A DNA stretch of 64,000 nt from Chloroflexota bacterium (GCA_026707405.1 JAPOWW010000001.1:124001-188000); one strand, 5' to 3'. Counted from the first letter of the stretch, positions 7,741-17,534 are shown. Translations and numbers: made by a program. Notes: a model not told the origin generated them from the letters alone.

Positions 7741-8538
7741 ATGGGTGGCGATGAACGGCGGCCGTGCACTCAGGCGGCCAGCTTATTTGACGCCAAGTCG
7801 GCTGCGTGGCGTTATGCGCGGGGGCGTCCGTATCACCAAGATGTCGTCATCGAGCGGGTCAAGGCGCGACTGAATCTCGACGGCAAGCTCGACCGGGCGC
7901 TGGACGTTGCCTGCGGGACCGGGTTGTCGTGCATCGCCTTGAAGGGGATTGCCAAGAAGGTGTGCGGCTTCGATATCTCCGTCGAGATGCTGGAACAGGC
8001 GGAGAGAAACGAACGGATCGACTACGCGGTCTGTCCGGCGGAGCGGTTGGCCATGGGCGACGCGGCGATCGATCTGGTGACGGTTTCGTCGGCTTTTCAC
8101 TGGTTCGACAGGGACGTGTTTCTTGCGGAGGCGAAGCGGGTTTTGAGACCGTTGGGCTGGCTTGTCATCTACAACAGCTTCTTCTTCTCCCGGATGAAGG
8201 AGAATGCGGATTTCGGGACCTGGTTTACGTCGACGCACCTCAAGGAGTTCCCGACGCCTCCTCGGGACAACCGGAGATTTGATGAGGATGACGCGGAACG
8301 GGCGGGATTCACGTTCGTCGAGCGTGAGTGGTACACCAACGACGTGTCCTGGGACGCAAGCCAGTTGGTGGACTATCTGCTGACGCAGACCAACGTGAGC
8401 GCGGTTGTCGAGGACGGGTCACGGACGCTGGAGGAGGTAAGAGAGTATCTGGTAAGGGAGATCGGGCCGTTCTTCCCCGCGACGGGGAGGGGGACGTTCG
8501 AGTTCGGGGGGCCGATCTGGTATCTGCGCAGTTTGTAA
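7741..8538 (+). CDS. Class I SAM-dependent methyltransferase
   Basis: 265 aa. GGGAGAGGG at 7725-7733, 7 nt before the ATG at 7741, decides this start over an earlier in-frame codon at 7708. Motif I is DVACGTGLS at about residues 55-63, followed by the acidic strand end VCGFDIS and the FHWFD segment typical of UbiE/COQ5-like (Methyltransf_11) enzymes. It should transfer a methyl group from SAM to a small molecule. The substrate cannot be assigned. It is followed by the VOC gene on the same strand after 87 bp. Confidence 0.85.
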   Translation: MGGDERRPCTQAASLFDAKSAAWRYARGRPYHQDVVIERVKARLNLDGKLDRALDVACGTGLSCIALKGIAKKVCGFDISVEMLEQAERNERIDYAVCPAERLAMGDAAIDLVTVSSAFHWFDRDVFLAEAKRVLRPLGWLVIYNSFFFSRMKENADFGTWFTSTHLKEFPTPPRDNRRFDEDDAERAGFTFVEREWYTNDVSWDASQLVDYLLTQTNVSAVVEDGSRTLEEVREYLVREIGPFFPATGRGTFEFGGPIWYLRSL

Positions 8539-8625
8539 CGGTTGGGCTTGTCCATATGGTCGTATTTCCATCGGCAGCCATATCCGCGAGAATGGAAGCT
8601 CACTGGAAATCATGGAGGTCTTCAT

Positions 8626-8994
8626 ATGCCACGTATCGTGCATTTCGATATCAGTGTCTCGGAGCCGGAGGAGGCTATCGAGTATTACTCGAAGGTGTTC
8701 GGGTGGAAGATTGTGAAGTGGGGCGGGCCGATGGACTACTGGCTGGTTACGACCGGGCCGGAGGGCGAGCCGGGGATCAACGGCGGTCTCTCGAAGGGCG
8801 AGACGGGGGAGCCGGCTATCGCTCTCACAGTTGAGGTGGAATCGGTTGACGATTTCCTCAAAGTCGTGACCGAGAACGGCGGTTCGATAGTCCGGGGTAA
8901 GTCGCCGATTCCGGGTGTGGGGTGGTCGGCGACTACGGCCGATCCGCTGGGGAATCTGATGGGGGTTTTCGAGTCGGACAGCGAGGCCGGTTAG
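8626..8994 (+). CDS. VOC/glyoxalase-fold protein
   Basis: 122 aa; GGAGG at 8614-8618 places the start at ATG 8626. The fold shows two beta-alpha-beta-beta-beta modules: VHFDISVSEPEEAIEYYSKVFGWK at the N terminus, ending in ADPLGNLMGVFE. His in VHFD and Glu in the last strand could be metal ligands. Function within the VOC superfamily (lyase, dioxygenase or resistance protein) is open. Its last 66 bp are repeated almost exactly at 11354-11419. Confidence 0.82.
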   Translation: MPRIVHFDISVSEPEEAIEYYSKVFGWKIVKWGGPMDYWLVTTGPEGEPGINGGLSKGETGEPAIALTVEVESVDDFLKVVTENGGSIVRGKSPIPGVGWSATTADPLGNLMGVFESDSEAG

Positions 8995-9179
8995 TCTGCA
9001 GGGAAACTCCCGAAAGATAAACTTACCGAGTTGCCGCCGCCCCGTTTGGATCAGCAGCATCAGTACAGTGACTGATATCGAGTTGAAAACGCCGGAGCCC
9101 GTGGCGAACCCGAACCAACTTCAAGCCAGGCCAAAGTTGGATGCTTCAGTGACATCGGATGCACACTTAAGGACTGGCG

Positions 9180-11309
9180 ATGCGCGGACTTGACGTTTCT
9201 CAGGTTCTTAAAACGCGTTTCGGCTATGACGAGTTCCGTCCCCTTCAAGCTGACATCATCGACAACGTGCTGGCGGGCCGGGACTCGCTGGTGTTGATGC
9301 CCACGGGTGGGGGCAAATCGCTGTGTTACCAGCTGCCAGCGCTGTGTCTGGATGGACTGACGCTCGTCGTCTCGCCGCTCATCGCACTTATGAAAGACCA
9401 GGTGGACGCCCTGCGGGCAAACGGCGTGGCGGCAGCGTACATTAACAGTTCGGTACCATCGCACGAGACACGTGACGCCTATGCCGCAGCGCGAGCGGGC
9501 CGGCTCAAACTGCTCTACATTGCGCCGGAGCGCTTGGCCGTGCCAGGGTTCGCCAAATTCCTTCATGATGTTCAGGTCGCTCTGATCGCGATCGACGAAG
9601 CACACTGCATATCGGAGTGGGGGCACGACTTCCGCCCGGACTACCGCAACCTGCGCACTCTGGTGGAGATGTTCCCGAGGGCGCCGGTGATGGCACTGAC
9701 GGCAACCGCCACCGCCAGGGTCCGCGACGACATCGTCGAGCAACTCATGATCCCGGAAGCGCAGCGGTTCATCTCCAGCTTTAACCGCGAGAATCTGACC
9801 TATATCGTCCGTCCCAAGCGCCGCGCCTTTGACGGTCTGGTCGAGTTGCTCCGTAAGCATGCAAACGAGCTGGCCATCGTCTATTGCCTCTCCCGCAAGG
9901 GCGTCGAAGCTCTGGCAGCCGATCTGTCGCGCGAAGGCATTGATGCGCTCCCGTACCACGCTGGTCTCGACCCGACGGTCCGGAAAGACACCCAAGAACG
10001 GTTCATTCGGGACGAGACGCCGGTAATCGTCGCGACCATCGCCTTTGGCATGGGCATCGACAAGCCCGACGTACGTCTCGTCGTGCACTACGACTTGCCC
10101 AAGACCCTGGAAGGCTATTACCAGGAGACCGGGCGAGCCGGACGCGACGGTCTGCCCAGCGAGTGTGTGCTGTTCTTTTCAGCCGGCGACCGGGCGAAAT
10201 TCACGCGTTTCATCGAAGAGATCGGTGACTGGACCGAGCGTGAGCGGGCGTACCGGAAGCTGGATCAGATCGTCGCCTACAGCGAGTCGCGGACTTGCCG
10301 ACGTGCGTTCCTCTTGCAGTACTTCGGCGAGACCTACGACCGGACAGACTGCGGAGGTTGCGACGTTTGCTTGGCCGAGCGCGAGACGTTCGACGCGACC
10401 GAGATCGCCCAAAAGGTCCTTTCCACGGTCATTCGCACCGGCCAGCAGTTCGGCGCCGCGCACATCATCCAGGTATTGCTGGGCTCGCGCGCTGGGAAAG
10501 TGCTGGCGCACGGTCACCACAAGCTGCCGGTTCACGGCATCGCCCGTGAGTATGATCGTGACCAACTCAAGGAGATTGTTGGTCTACTGGAAGACCAGGG
10601 ATTGCTCTGCAAGAGTCTTGGCGAGTACCCGACATTGTCGGTGTCTGCCGCCGGTCGCGATTTCCTGCGCCAGCGCCCGCAGTTGACTCTCACCCGCATC
10701 AAGCGCGGCGACGGCGAAACCGTATCTGCCCCGAGCGTCACCAAGTCCCCCCCGTACGAATCTCGGTCTGGCGGCGGCCCAGTCTATTTGAACCGGGAAC
10801 TGCTCGACCGCCTGCGCGACCTGCGCGGTGCGCTGGCGCGATCCAGGAATCTGCCACGCTACATGATCCTCGGAGACCAAGCGCTCCAGGAGATGGCCTG
10901 CTTCTTCCCTCGTAATCGGGCGAGCTTGGCACATATCGCCGGCGTCAGCGAATCGAAGCTGGAAGAGTTCGGCGACGCTTTTATCAACGCCATTCGCGTG
11001 TATGCCGACGCCCAGGACGCGGAGGAGCAAGCGCACCTCGCGCGCCGCCATAGCAATAGCCCCCTCGACTTCGCCCCAGAGCTGTTCGAGCGTCTGCGGG
11101 AATTGCGGCGAGGGCTGGCTGAGTCCAGAGAACAGCCAGCATTCGTGATCTTTCACGACCGGACGCTTGAGGAAATGGCGCGTGTGATGCCCCAGGACCA
11201 TGCGGGCTTTGCGCGCATATCCGGCGTGGGACCGGCCAAGCTAGAGGCGTTCGCCGAGGATTTCCTGCGGGTGATTCGCGAGCACGCGGCTTCCGATGGC
11301 GAGCGTTGA
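9180..11309 (+). CDS. recQ: ATP-dependent DNA helicase RecQ
   Basis: 709 aa, a little longer than the 600-610 aa E. coli type because it has two HRDC domains. The superfamily 2 motifs are intact: PTGGGKS (Walker A, residues 41-47), DEAH (139-142), the aromatic-rich loop CISEWGHDFRPDY, and QETGRAGRDG (motif VI). A zinc site follows (SRTCRRAFLLQYFGE, then CGGCDVC). The RQC winged helix spans about 405-500. HRDC domains lie near 540-610 and 625-700. It unwinds DNA 3' to 5' in recombinational repair. AAGGA precedes the ATG. The gene sits between a VOC gene and a VOC gene remnant, so its placement is probably secondary. Confidence 0.96.
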   Translation: MRGLDVSQVLKTRFGYDEFRPLQADIIDNVLAGRDSLVLMPTGGGKSLCYQLPALCLDGLTLVVSPLIALMKDQVDALRANGVAAAYINSSVPSHETRDAYAAARAGRLKLLYIAPERLAVPGFAKFLHDVQVALIAIDEAHCISEWGHDFRPDYRNLRTLVEMFPRAPVMALTATATARVRDDIVEQLMIPEAQRFISSFNRENLTYIVRPKRRAFDGLVELLRKHANELAIVYCLSRKGVEALAADLSREGIDALPYHAGLDPTVRKDTQERFIRDETPVIVATIAFGMGIDKPDVRLVVHYDLPKTLEGYYQETGRAGRDGLPSECVLFFSAGDRAKFTRFIEEIGDWTERERAYRKLDQIVAYSESRTCRRAFLLQYFGETYDRTDCGGCDVCLAERETFDATEIAQKVLSTVIRTGQQFGAAHIIQVLLGSRAGKVLAHGHHKLPVHGIAREYDRDQLKEIVGLLEDQGLLCKSLGEYPTLSVSAAGRDFLRQRPQLTLTRIKRGDGETVSAPSVTKSPPYESRSGGGPVYLNRELLDRLRDLRGALARSRNLPRYMILGDQALQEMACFFPRNRASLAHIAGVSESKLEEFGDAFINAIRVYADAQDAEEQAHLARRHSNSPLDFAPELFERLRELRRGLAESREQPAFVIFHDRTLEEMARVMPQDHAGFARISGVGPAKLEAFAEDFLRVIREHAASDGER

Positions 11310-11338
11310 GGCATCAGCGCCAGGAGGGGGCCTTACAG

Positions 11339-11419
11339 TGCGTAGGCTGGTTTGCGACTACGGCCGATCCGCTGGGGAATCTGATGGGGGTTTTCGAGTC
11401 GGATAGCGGGGCGGGTTAG
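11339..11419 (+). pseudogene. 3' remnant of a second VOC gene
   Basis: Positions 11354-11419 match the end of the VOC gene (8929-8994) at 63 of 66 bases, including the TAG stop. Read in frame it encodes VGWFATTADPLGNLMGVFE and then SDSGAG. The Phe in VGWFA, typical of the family, is Ser in the intact gene, so this looks like the tail of a paralogue. The rest has been replaced by the recQ segment. Confidence 0.8.
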
Positions 11420-11588
11420 TTCGGGGAGTCTGGGCTTCGGGACTGGATACGGAAGCCGTGGCTTCAGTTAACGGTCGGTAGCGACGATGCGGCCCGGCAC
11501 TGCCGTGCGATGCCCATGCGCCGTTCGGCGAGGATGGGCGCAGTCCCGGCAGGTGTCCGGCTCGCCTCTTGATTGTCCCGGAAGGGGG

Positions 11589-12791
11589 CTATGACGCGCC
11601 CGCGTGGATGGCCGATTCGCCGCGGGCGCGAAGCTGATCCAGCTCGACGGTCCGGCCGGAGCGCTGCGATTCGTCCATCCCAACTCCGACGATCACGCTT
11701 TCGCGAGCGGCCAGCGCCGAGGCCAGCGGACCGCCTTCGGCGGTTCCCAGGATCTGGTGACGGAAATCCGACATGAGCGCATTGTCGCCGCCACCGTGTC
11801 CATGAGCGGGCGTGCTCAGATCGAAGCGCCAGGTCTCAGTGGGCCAGAAGCGGTCCACGATGATCTCGTTCTTCTCGAAGTCTCCCCGCAGCTCGCCCTC
11901 GTTGCCCACTATGTGAATCTCCCGGCGCTCGCGGGCGCCGAGCATCATGACGGAGAACGCCAGGCGCACGCCGTTGTCGTACTCGATGAGGCAGTTCTGG
12001 TTGTCGACGGTGTCTTTTTCGGTGTGATAGACGCAGAGATCGGTATTCGGGGTCGAACGGCGGTTGCCGTAGGCCCGAGGGCCGTAGAAGGGACAGACGT
12101 GCGTACGGTCGCACTCAGAGCATCGCAGGGCGGCGTCGCTCCGGGGCAAGAAGTAGTCGAGCCCGCCGAATGAGGCGACACGGACGGGCCTGGCGCCGAC
12201 GATCCAATTGAATATGTCGAAGTCGTGGCAGCACTTCGTGAGGATGAAACTGCCGCAATCCTCTCTCAGGCGGTAGTGCTCGCGCATGAACGAGGTGGCC
12301 GTGTGGTGGACGTGCAGAACTTCCTTGGCTTCGACCTGGATCATGCGACCCACGGCGCCGCCGTCCACGAGCTCTTTAACTTTGCGGTAGAACGGCGTGT
12401 AGCGAAGCACCAGACCGATGGTCAGGGAGACTCCCGCCGCATCCGCGCCGTTGACGACACGGTAGGCACCTTCCGCCGACGTGGCTATCGGCTTTTCGAG
12501 CAGGACCGGCAGGCTGGCCTGGAATGCGCTAATAGCAACAGGCTCGTGGCTGGCGTCGTTGGTCGTGATGACGAGAGCGTCGAGCTCCGGTCCGCGGTCG
12601 AGCAGCTCTTCCACGCTCGGATACCTGGCGGCGGCGGGTACGCGATACTCGTCGGCGTAGTTGTTCAGCTTGTCGGGAACGATATCCGCGACCGCCGCTA
12701 GATTGAATAGATCCTGGTTCTGGCTGATGTAGCTGCCGTAGGAATGGGCGCGCGCGCCGGTTCCTATCAGTCCGGTCCTGATGGGGGCCAT
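11589..12791 (-). CDS. Gfo/Idh/MocA oxidoreductase with a cysteine cluster
   Basis: 400 aa from ATG at 12791. The Rossmann domain starts LIGTGARAHSYG and has the LEKPIAT motif (E99-K-P), so it should be an NAD(P)-dependent sugar or cyclitol dehydrogenase. The substrate domain has KCCHDFDIFNW as the His/Asp signature. An insertion carries C224-x2-C227-x5-C233 and C253, a pattern seen in a subset of the family and possibly a metal site. It is the last gene of the minus-strand transport operon (gap 81 bp to the permease), so it probably acts on the imported substrate. Confidence 0.85.
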   Translation of the reverse strand: MAPIRTGLIGTGARAHSYGSYISQNQDLFNLAAVADIVPDKLNNYADEYRVPAAARYPSVEELLDRGPELDALVITTNDASHEPVAISAFQASLPVLLEKPIATSAEGAYRVVNGADAAGVSLTIGLVLRYTPFYRKVKELVDGGAVGRMIQVEAKEVLHVHHTATSFMREHYRLREDCGSFILTKCCHDFDIFNWIVGARPVRVASFGGLDYFLPRSDAALRCSECDRTHVCPFYGPRAYGNRRSTPNTDLCVYHTEKDTVDNQNCLIEYDNGVRLAFSVMMLGARERREIHIVGNEGELRGDFEKNEIIVDRFWPTETWRFDLSTPAHGHGGGDNALMSDFRHQILGTAEGGPLASALAARESVIVGVGMDESQRSGRTVELDQLRARGESAIHAGAS

Positions 12792-12872
12792 GTGCTGGTT
12801 CTTTCCTTTAGCTGTATGTGCCGGCGGGCCGAGGCGACGACGCGTGAGGCAGCGTGCGGCTGAAGGGGCCGG

Positions 12873-13793
12873 CTAACCCTTGACGCCGCTTATAACGATT
12901 CCCTGAATGAAGTACCGCTGGGCGAAGAAGAAAACCAGCAAGACCGGCACCAGCGCCGTCAGCGAGGCGGCCATGAGCAAGTTCCAGGCGGATATCTCGT
13001 ACCTGGTAAATCCCCTGAACTGGGTCAATCCGAGCGCGAGGTTGTATTTGCTTATTTCGTTCAGGTAGATCAGCGCGTGGAAGAACTCGTTCCAGTGGTT
13101 GATGAACGAGAAGATGGCAACGGTGCCGAGCGCCGGGAGCGAGAGCGGCATGACTATTCGCCAGAAGATCTGAAACGTGCCAGCGCCGTCGATCCTGGCG
13201 GCATCGTCGTAATCCAGCGGGACCCTCATGAAGAACTGCCTGAGCAGGAAGATGAAGAAGGCGTTACCCACGCCCAGCCAGAAGGGAACGATCAACGGGA
13301 GGAAGGTGTTTATCCAGCCGAGGTTCCTGAAGAGGATGAACTGGGGAACGAGAGTGACCTGCTGAGGGAGCATGATTGTGGCGAGCACGATGAAGAAGAC
13401 GAATTCCCGCCCCTTCCAGCGCAGCCTGGCAAAGCTGAAAGCCACTACGGCGGACGAGATGATCTGGCCGGCCATCGCGAGGGCCGTGATCACGAACGTG
13501 TTGCGGAAGAAGATGCCAAACGGAGCGTGATCCTGTAGAAGGGCCGTGGGATAGTTCTCCCATAGCGGCTCGAACTGAACGCCCGGAATCCAGAGCGGCG
13601 GAAACTGCATTACCGCGACCGGACCTTTTATCGACGTCGTGACCATCCAAATGAACGGAATGATCAGAAGGAAGGCGCCGAACGTCAGGACTATATAGCT
13701 GAGCGTGAGCTTGAAGGTGTTGCCGAATCGCTTGCTCTCACGCCAGTGGGCTCTCCGGACCGGGGCGTCAGCGGCTTTGGTTGTGAACGCCAT
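12873..13793 (-). CDS. Carbohydrate ABC transporter permease (MalG/UgpE type)
   Basis: 306 aa with about six membrane segments. The EAA loop that docks the ATPase is visible as DYDDAARIDGAGTFQ followed by IVMPLSLPALG. Its start codon (13793) directly abuts the stop of the other permease (13794), so the pair is translated together. It forms the CUT1-type channel with the MalF-like partner and the lipoprotein encoded upstream. No ATPase gene is present in the locus. Confidence 0.92.
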   Translation of the reverse strand: MAFTTKAADAPVRRAHWRESKRFGNTFKLTLSYIVLTFGAFLLIIPFIWMVTTSIKGPVAVMQFPPLWIPGVQFEPLWENYPTALLQDHAPFGIFFRNTFVITALAMAGQIISSAVVAFSFARLRWKGREFVFFIVLATIMLPQQVTLVPQFILFRNLGWINTFLPLIVPFWLGVGNAFFIFLLRQFFMRVPLDYDDAARIDGAGTFQIFWRIVMPLSLPALGTVAIFSFINHWNEFFHALIYLNEISKYNLALGLTQFRGFTRYEISAWNLLMAASLTALVPVLLVFFFAQRYFIQGIVISGVKG

Positions 13794-14735
13794 TTAGCCG
13801 CGGCCCTTGAAATCGCCCTCGTAGTACACCCAGAGCGAGGAGGACCGGAAGACGAGCAGCGTGAGGATCATGATGTAGGCGAAGAGCACCCACGCCATGG
13901 CGGCGGCGTATCCCATCTTCAGATATTGAAAAGCGTTGCGGTACAGGTGCAGCATGAAGAACAGGGTGGCGTCGTCGGGTCCGCCGTTGGTGATGATGTA
14001 TGCCTGCGTGAATGTCTGAAGCGCCCCGATTATGCCGATTACGAGCAGAAAGAAGAGCACGGGCGACATCATGGGAATGGTGATGATCCAGAACTTCTGC
14101 CAGAAGTTGGCGCCATCTATCTCGGCGGCTTCGTAGAGCGACGTAGGGATGCCTTGTAATCCCGCGAGATAGATCAACATGCCGCCGCCCACGCCCCACA
14201 GGCTCATGACGATAAGCGCGGACAGCGCCCAGTTTGGATCGATGAGCCAGCTCGGGCCGTCAATGCCGATCAGGCTGAGAAGCCAGTTCGCAAGTCCGAA
14301 ATCGGCGTTCAAGATCCACTGCCACAGGAAAGCGACGGCCACTCCGGACACGACGGCCGGCAGGTAGTAAACGACTCTCCACATGCTGAGCCCCCGCACC
14401 CTTTGATTCAGAAGGAGCGCTATAAGGAACCCGATCACGAGGTGCAGCGGGATCGATACAAATGAATAGATGGTGGTTACCTTGAGTGACTGCAAGATCA
14501 GCTCATCCGTGAAGAGCTGCTTGTAGTTGTCGATGCCATTGAAGGTCGGCCCCTGGAGGAGCGGATAGTCGGTAAGGCTGAGATAGACCGAGGCGACCAT
14601 CGGCCCGGCGGTGAAGATCACGAAGCCGATGATCCAAGGCGAGGCCCAGAGCCACCCTTCGAGATTCTCGCGGCGCGTTCGGCTGCCGATGCCGAGATCT
14701 ACAAAGGTCTTGAGTGCTCGTCCAGCTACAGACAT
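13794..14735 (-). CDS. Carbohydrate ABC transporter permease (MalF/UgpA type)
   Basis: 313 aa, six predicted membrane segments, starting with a cytoplasmic N terminus (GSRTRRENLEGWLWASPW). The EAA motif reads LYEAAEIDGANFWQ followed by ITIPMMSP. Partner of the MalG-like gene that abuts it. It lies downstream of the solute-binding protein across a 10-bp-stem hairpin, which is expected to lower permease expression relative to the binding protein. Confidence 0.92.
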   Translation of the reverse strand: MSVAGRALKTFVDLGIGSRTRRENLEGWLWASPWIIGFVIFTAGPMVASVYLSLTDYPLLQGPTFNGIDNYKQLFTDELILQSLKVTTIYSFVSIPLHLVIGFLIALLLNQRVRGLSMWRVVYYLPAVVSGVAVAFLWQWILNADFGLANWLLSLIGIDGPSWLIDPNWALSALIVMSLWGVGGGMLIYLAGLQGIPTSLYEAAEIDGANFWQKFWIITIPMMSPVLFFLLVIGIIGALQTFTQAYIITNGGPDDATLFFMLHLYRNAFQYLKMGYAAAMAWVLFAYIMILTLLVFRSSSLWVYYEGDFKGRG

Positions 14736-14767
14736 CTTTGAATCGGAGTCGGACTAGGGTCGCTTGA

Positions 14768-14792
14768 GGGCCGGAGATTGGGTCTCCGGCCC
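14768..14792 (-). terminator. Hairpin between binding-protein and permease genes
   Basis: A perfect 10-bp stem (GGGCCGGAGA with TCTCCGGCCC, loop TTGGG) 14 bp past the binding-protein stop. There is no U-tract, so it may act as an mRNA 3'-end stabiliser or partial terminator rather than a full stop. Confidence 0.6.
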
Positions 14793-14806
14793 CCAAGCTC
14801 GCCCAA

Positions 14807-16246
14807 TTACGGTGCGGTGCTGTCCAGGAGTTCCTGTTCCTGCATCTGCATACCGGCCAAGCCTTCTTCGACGGTTAGCTCACCGGTGAAGATCTTGCGC
14901 TCCCAGTCTACCCAGGCCTTGACCAGCTCACCCCAGGTTGCGTAGGGGTCGGCGGGCAACGCCCTGGTGTAATCGCGGGCGCGGAACAGCGCCTGCCGGT
15001 TCGGCGGACCACCCGCCACGGCCGGATCGAAGTACAGCTTGCCCGAGCTTTCGCGAACGGGGTTGAGCGTGTTGGTCGTGGCGAGGATGTTCTGGGCTTC
15101 GGCACCCAAGTTGAACTTCAGCCACTCCCAAGTCTCATCTTTGTACTCGGTGGCCGGGTTCATGGCCATGCCGCAGATGTTGGTGGTGCCTCCCCGCATT
15201 CCGGTACGCGGATGCGACGGCATCTCGACTATGTCCCAGGCGAACTCCTGGTTCTTGGCGTTGTTCGCCAATCTCCAGCTTCCCTCCGGAACGATCGCCA
15301 GCCTCCTGCTGAAGAAGAGCTGACCGGTGTTGGCCGACTCCAATACCGCGGGGCTAGCGGAAGCGCCGTGCTTGAGGCGGAAGTCCGCAAGATACTGGAA
15401 GGCCTCAATCGCCTCCGGCGAGTTGATAATCGACTTGCGGTTGTCTTCGTCGATGAAGTCGCCGCCAGCGGACCGGACCCAGTTCAGCCAGCCGGTCTCG
15501 ATGCCGTTGGTCGAGTGGAAGCCGAACTGCGTGGTCTCGTCGCCGTCCTTCTTGGTGAGCTTCAAGCCGATCTCCAGGAGATCGTCCCAGGTCCACTCCT
15601 GTTCTATTTCCCTGAGTGGGGGAATACCCGCTTCGGTGACCATCTCCTCGTTGTAGGTGAGGGCCACGGTGGTGTACATGCTCGGAAGTCCCCAGAACTT
15701 GCCCTGGAAAGTCCCGTAGTAATCGACGGAAGTCTTCCAGGTCTGCTCGAGGTCGTCTCCGACCTGCATGTCTTTCTTAACGTAAGGCGTCAGGTCCTCA
15801 AGGGCTCCCTTGTTGGCCCACGCCCAGACGTTGACGTTGTTCATCCACCAAGAGTCCGGGGCGGCGCCTCCGGCGATGGCGGTCTGCAGCTTGGTCCAGT
15901 AGTCTCCCGGAGCTTCGACTTCGACCTTTAGCTGCGGGTACTTCTGGTTAAGAAGGTCGGCGATGTTCTTCAGAGCGGGCACCGGCGTCGGATACCAGAG
16001 CTGGAAGCGGAGATTCGCCGACCGTAGCTCAGGCTTCATCTCAGCAGCCGCAGTCACCTCGACGATTTTCTCGACGACCTGAGTTACGACTTTCTCGACG
16101 ACGACCTCTTTCTCGACTTCGACGATCTGCGTTTCGCCGCAACCGGCCAGAGCGGCCGCACCGGCTACGCCGGCGCCGCCGATCAGCGAAGCTCGCAGTA
16201 GTTTTCGCCTAGTCATTCGATTGCCTGTTGGTCCAGGATTCTTCAT
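14807..16246 (-). CDS. Extracellular solute-binding protein, family 1 (Tat/lipoprotein)
   Basis: 479 aa from ATG at 16246; AGAGGGGG lies about 7 nt upstream. The signal has twin arginines (TRRKLLRAS) and a lipobox AALAGC with Cys36 as the lipidated residue. A Val/Glu-rich linker (VEVEKEVVVEKVVTQVVEKI) leads to the mature domain, which starts about residue 75 (LRFQLWYPTP). The fold is the CUT1 sugar-binding type (UgpB/MalE-like). It captures a solute, probably a carbohydrate, and passes it to the two permeases downstream. It is preceded by a PhyH gene on the same strand with 232 bp between. Confidence 0.92.
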   Translation of the reverse strand: MKNPGPTGNRMTRRKLLRASLIGGAGVAGAAALAGCGETQIVEVEKEVVVEKVVTQVVEKIVEVTAAAEMKPELRSANLRFQLWYPTPVPALKNIADLLNQKYPQLKVEVEAPGDYWTKLQTAIAGGAAPDSWWMNNVNVWAWANKGALEDLTPYVKKDMQVGDDLEQTWKTSVDYYGTFQGKFWGLPSMYTTVALTYNEEMVTEAGIPPLREIEQEWTWDDLLEIGLKLTKKDGDETTQFGFHSTNGIETGWLNWVRSAGGDFIDEDNRKSIINSPEAIEAFQYLADFRLKHGASASPAVLESANTGQLFFSRRLAIVPEGSWRLANNAKNQEFAWDIVEMPSHPRTGMRGGTTNICGMAMNPATEYKDETWEWLKFNLGAEAQNILATTNTLNPVRESSGKLYFDPAVAGGPPNRQALFRARDYTRALPADPYATWGELVKAWVDWERKIFTGELTVEEGLAGMQMQEQELLDSTAP

Positions 16247-16478
16247 CTGTCTGCCCCCTCTGGAGTTGCCGCAATGGCACTAGATTCACGGATCTCCGCC
16301 ATAACTGGCTGGAGGCCCGTGTTACATACGTGTGATTGTAGCCCACCCCCCCCGGGCCAATAGTGGGGGCCGATCACAGATGGGAATAGATCACTCAGGG
16401 CTTAGAACCATGCCGAGCCACCTTGTTGCGAGGCAGCAAAGGAGACCTTCGAAAGGAGCTAGCCGCGGTCGCGTGGTA

Positions 16479-17384
16479 TCAGATGCCCCATTCCTGACGG
16501 GCCGTGTCGATTGAAACGGTAGTTCTCTCAAGGATCTCCGAGTCGTCCTTGAACGGGTTGTCTCCCATCCAGCGCTCGTCGATGGGTTCGGACGCAAGCT
16601 GATAGCGGCTGTCCATGCTAAATCGATATCGGTCGGTCTGGTTTGCGAGCGAGGCGTGCGCGGTGAACATCCCGAAGATTACGACGTCACCGGCCTGGTA
16701 GGAGGTGGTCTTCCACTCACCCCCGTACTTGTCGACGAGTTCCACGGGGTCGGTGGAGAGGTTTCCCTCGATCTGATCGCGGTAGACGTCCATGTTTCCG
16801 TAGGTGTCCCTGACCTTGTGCCAGTTCTGCGAACCGGCGCAGACGGTGAGTCCGCCGAGCTCCAGCGAGACGTCTCCAAAGGGACACCACACGGTGAATA
16901 GATTCCTGGTGCCTTGACCCATGTACACGACGTCGTAGTGCACGCTGGTGGAGCTGCCGGTTCCCACTGCTCGAATCCACTTGTAATCGAAGGTAGTCAC
17001 CGGGCCGCCGAGGAAGTTCTCGAAGAATCCCATGATCTCCGGCGACTCGGAAACACGCTTGACGGCTCCGTATCTGCCCAGCGTGGCGGCCAACTCGAGT
17101 ATCCCGGGTATTCTCGCGCCGGATCCCGGTTCCGACGATATGCGCGCGTCGTCAAGGGGCGTTCCCGGTTCAAGAGCGCCCGCGTTTTGGACAACTTCAA
17201 GGAACTCGCGGCGGGCTTCCAGGACCTTTTCGCGGCTCTGCAGTCCGCGCATCAGGAGATAGCCGTCGCTATTCAGGCGCTCGTGCAGCCTGTCAGGTTG
17301 ATCTATGAGGTCGGTCGACTCGCGCATTTCCTGGAGATAGGGACCGCCCATCTCCAACTCCCTGCCGCCAATTCGAACTTGCAT
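16479..17384 (-). CDS. PhyH (phytanoyl-CoA dioxygenase) family oxygenase
   Basis: 301 aa. The Fe(II)/2-oxoglutarate facial triad is visible as H149-x-D151 (SVHYDVVYMG) and H243 (FTAHASLAN), with Arg254 as the likely 2-oxoglutarate ligand (TDRYRFSMD). The N-terminal GYLLMRGL strand is typical of the family. It should hydroxylate an organic substrate with 2-oxoglutarate and O2. It heads the operon with the ABC transporter and dehydrogenase, which suggests its substrate is related to the imported compound. Confidence 0.88.
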   Translation of the reverse strand: MQVRIGGRELEMGGPYLQEMRESTDLIDQPDRLHERLNSDGYLLMRGLQSREKVLEARREFLEVVQNAGALEPGTPLDDARISSEPGSGARIPGILELAATLGRYGAVKRVSESPEIMGFFENFLGGPVTTFDYKWIRAVGTGSSTSVHYDVVYMGQGTRNLFTVWCPFGDVSLELGGLTVCAGSQNWHKVRDTYGNMDVYRDQIEGNLSTDPVELVDKYGGEWKTTSYQAGDVVIFGMFTAHASLANQTDRYRFSMDSRYQLASEPIDERWMGDNPFKDDSEILERTTVSIDTARQEWGI

Positions 17385-17534
17385 TACTTACTCCCGTAGA
17401 ACAGTCGATCGGGCTTTCATTTACTGAGAATCAAGAATAACTGAACCTGGGTGTTTTTGACCGTCGAACCGGAGACGTGGTCGCTAATGAGAGTTCCAGG
17501 CCAAGAGTTGAGGCGCGGAGGGGAGGGGAGAGAT

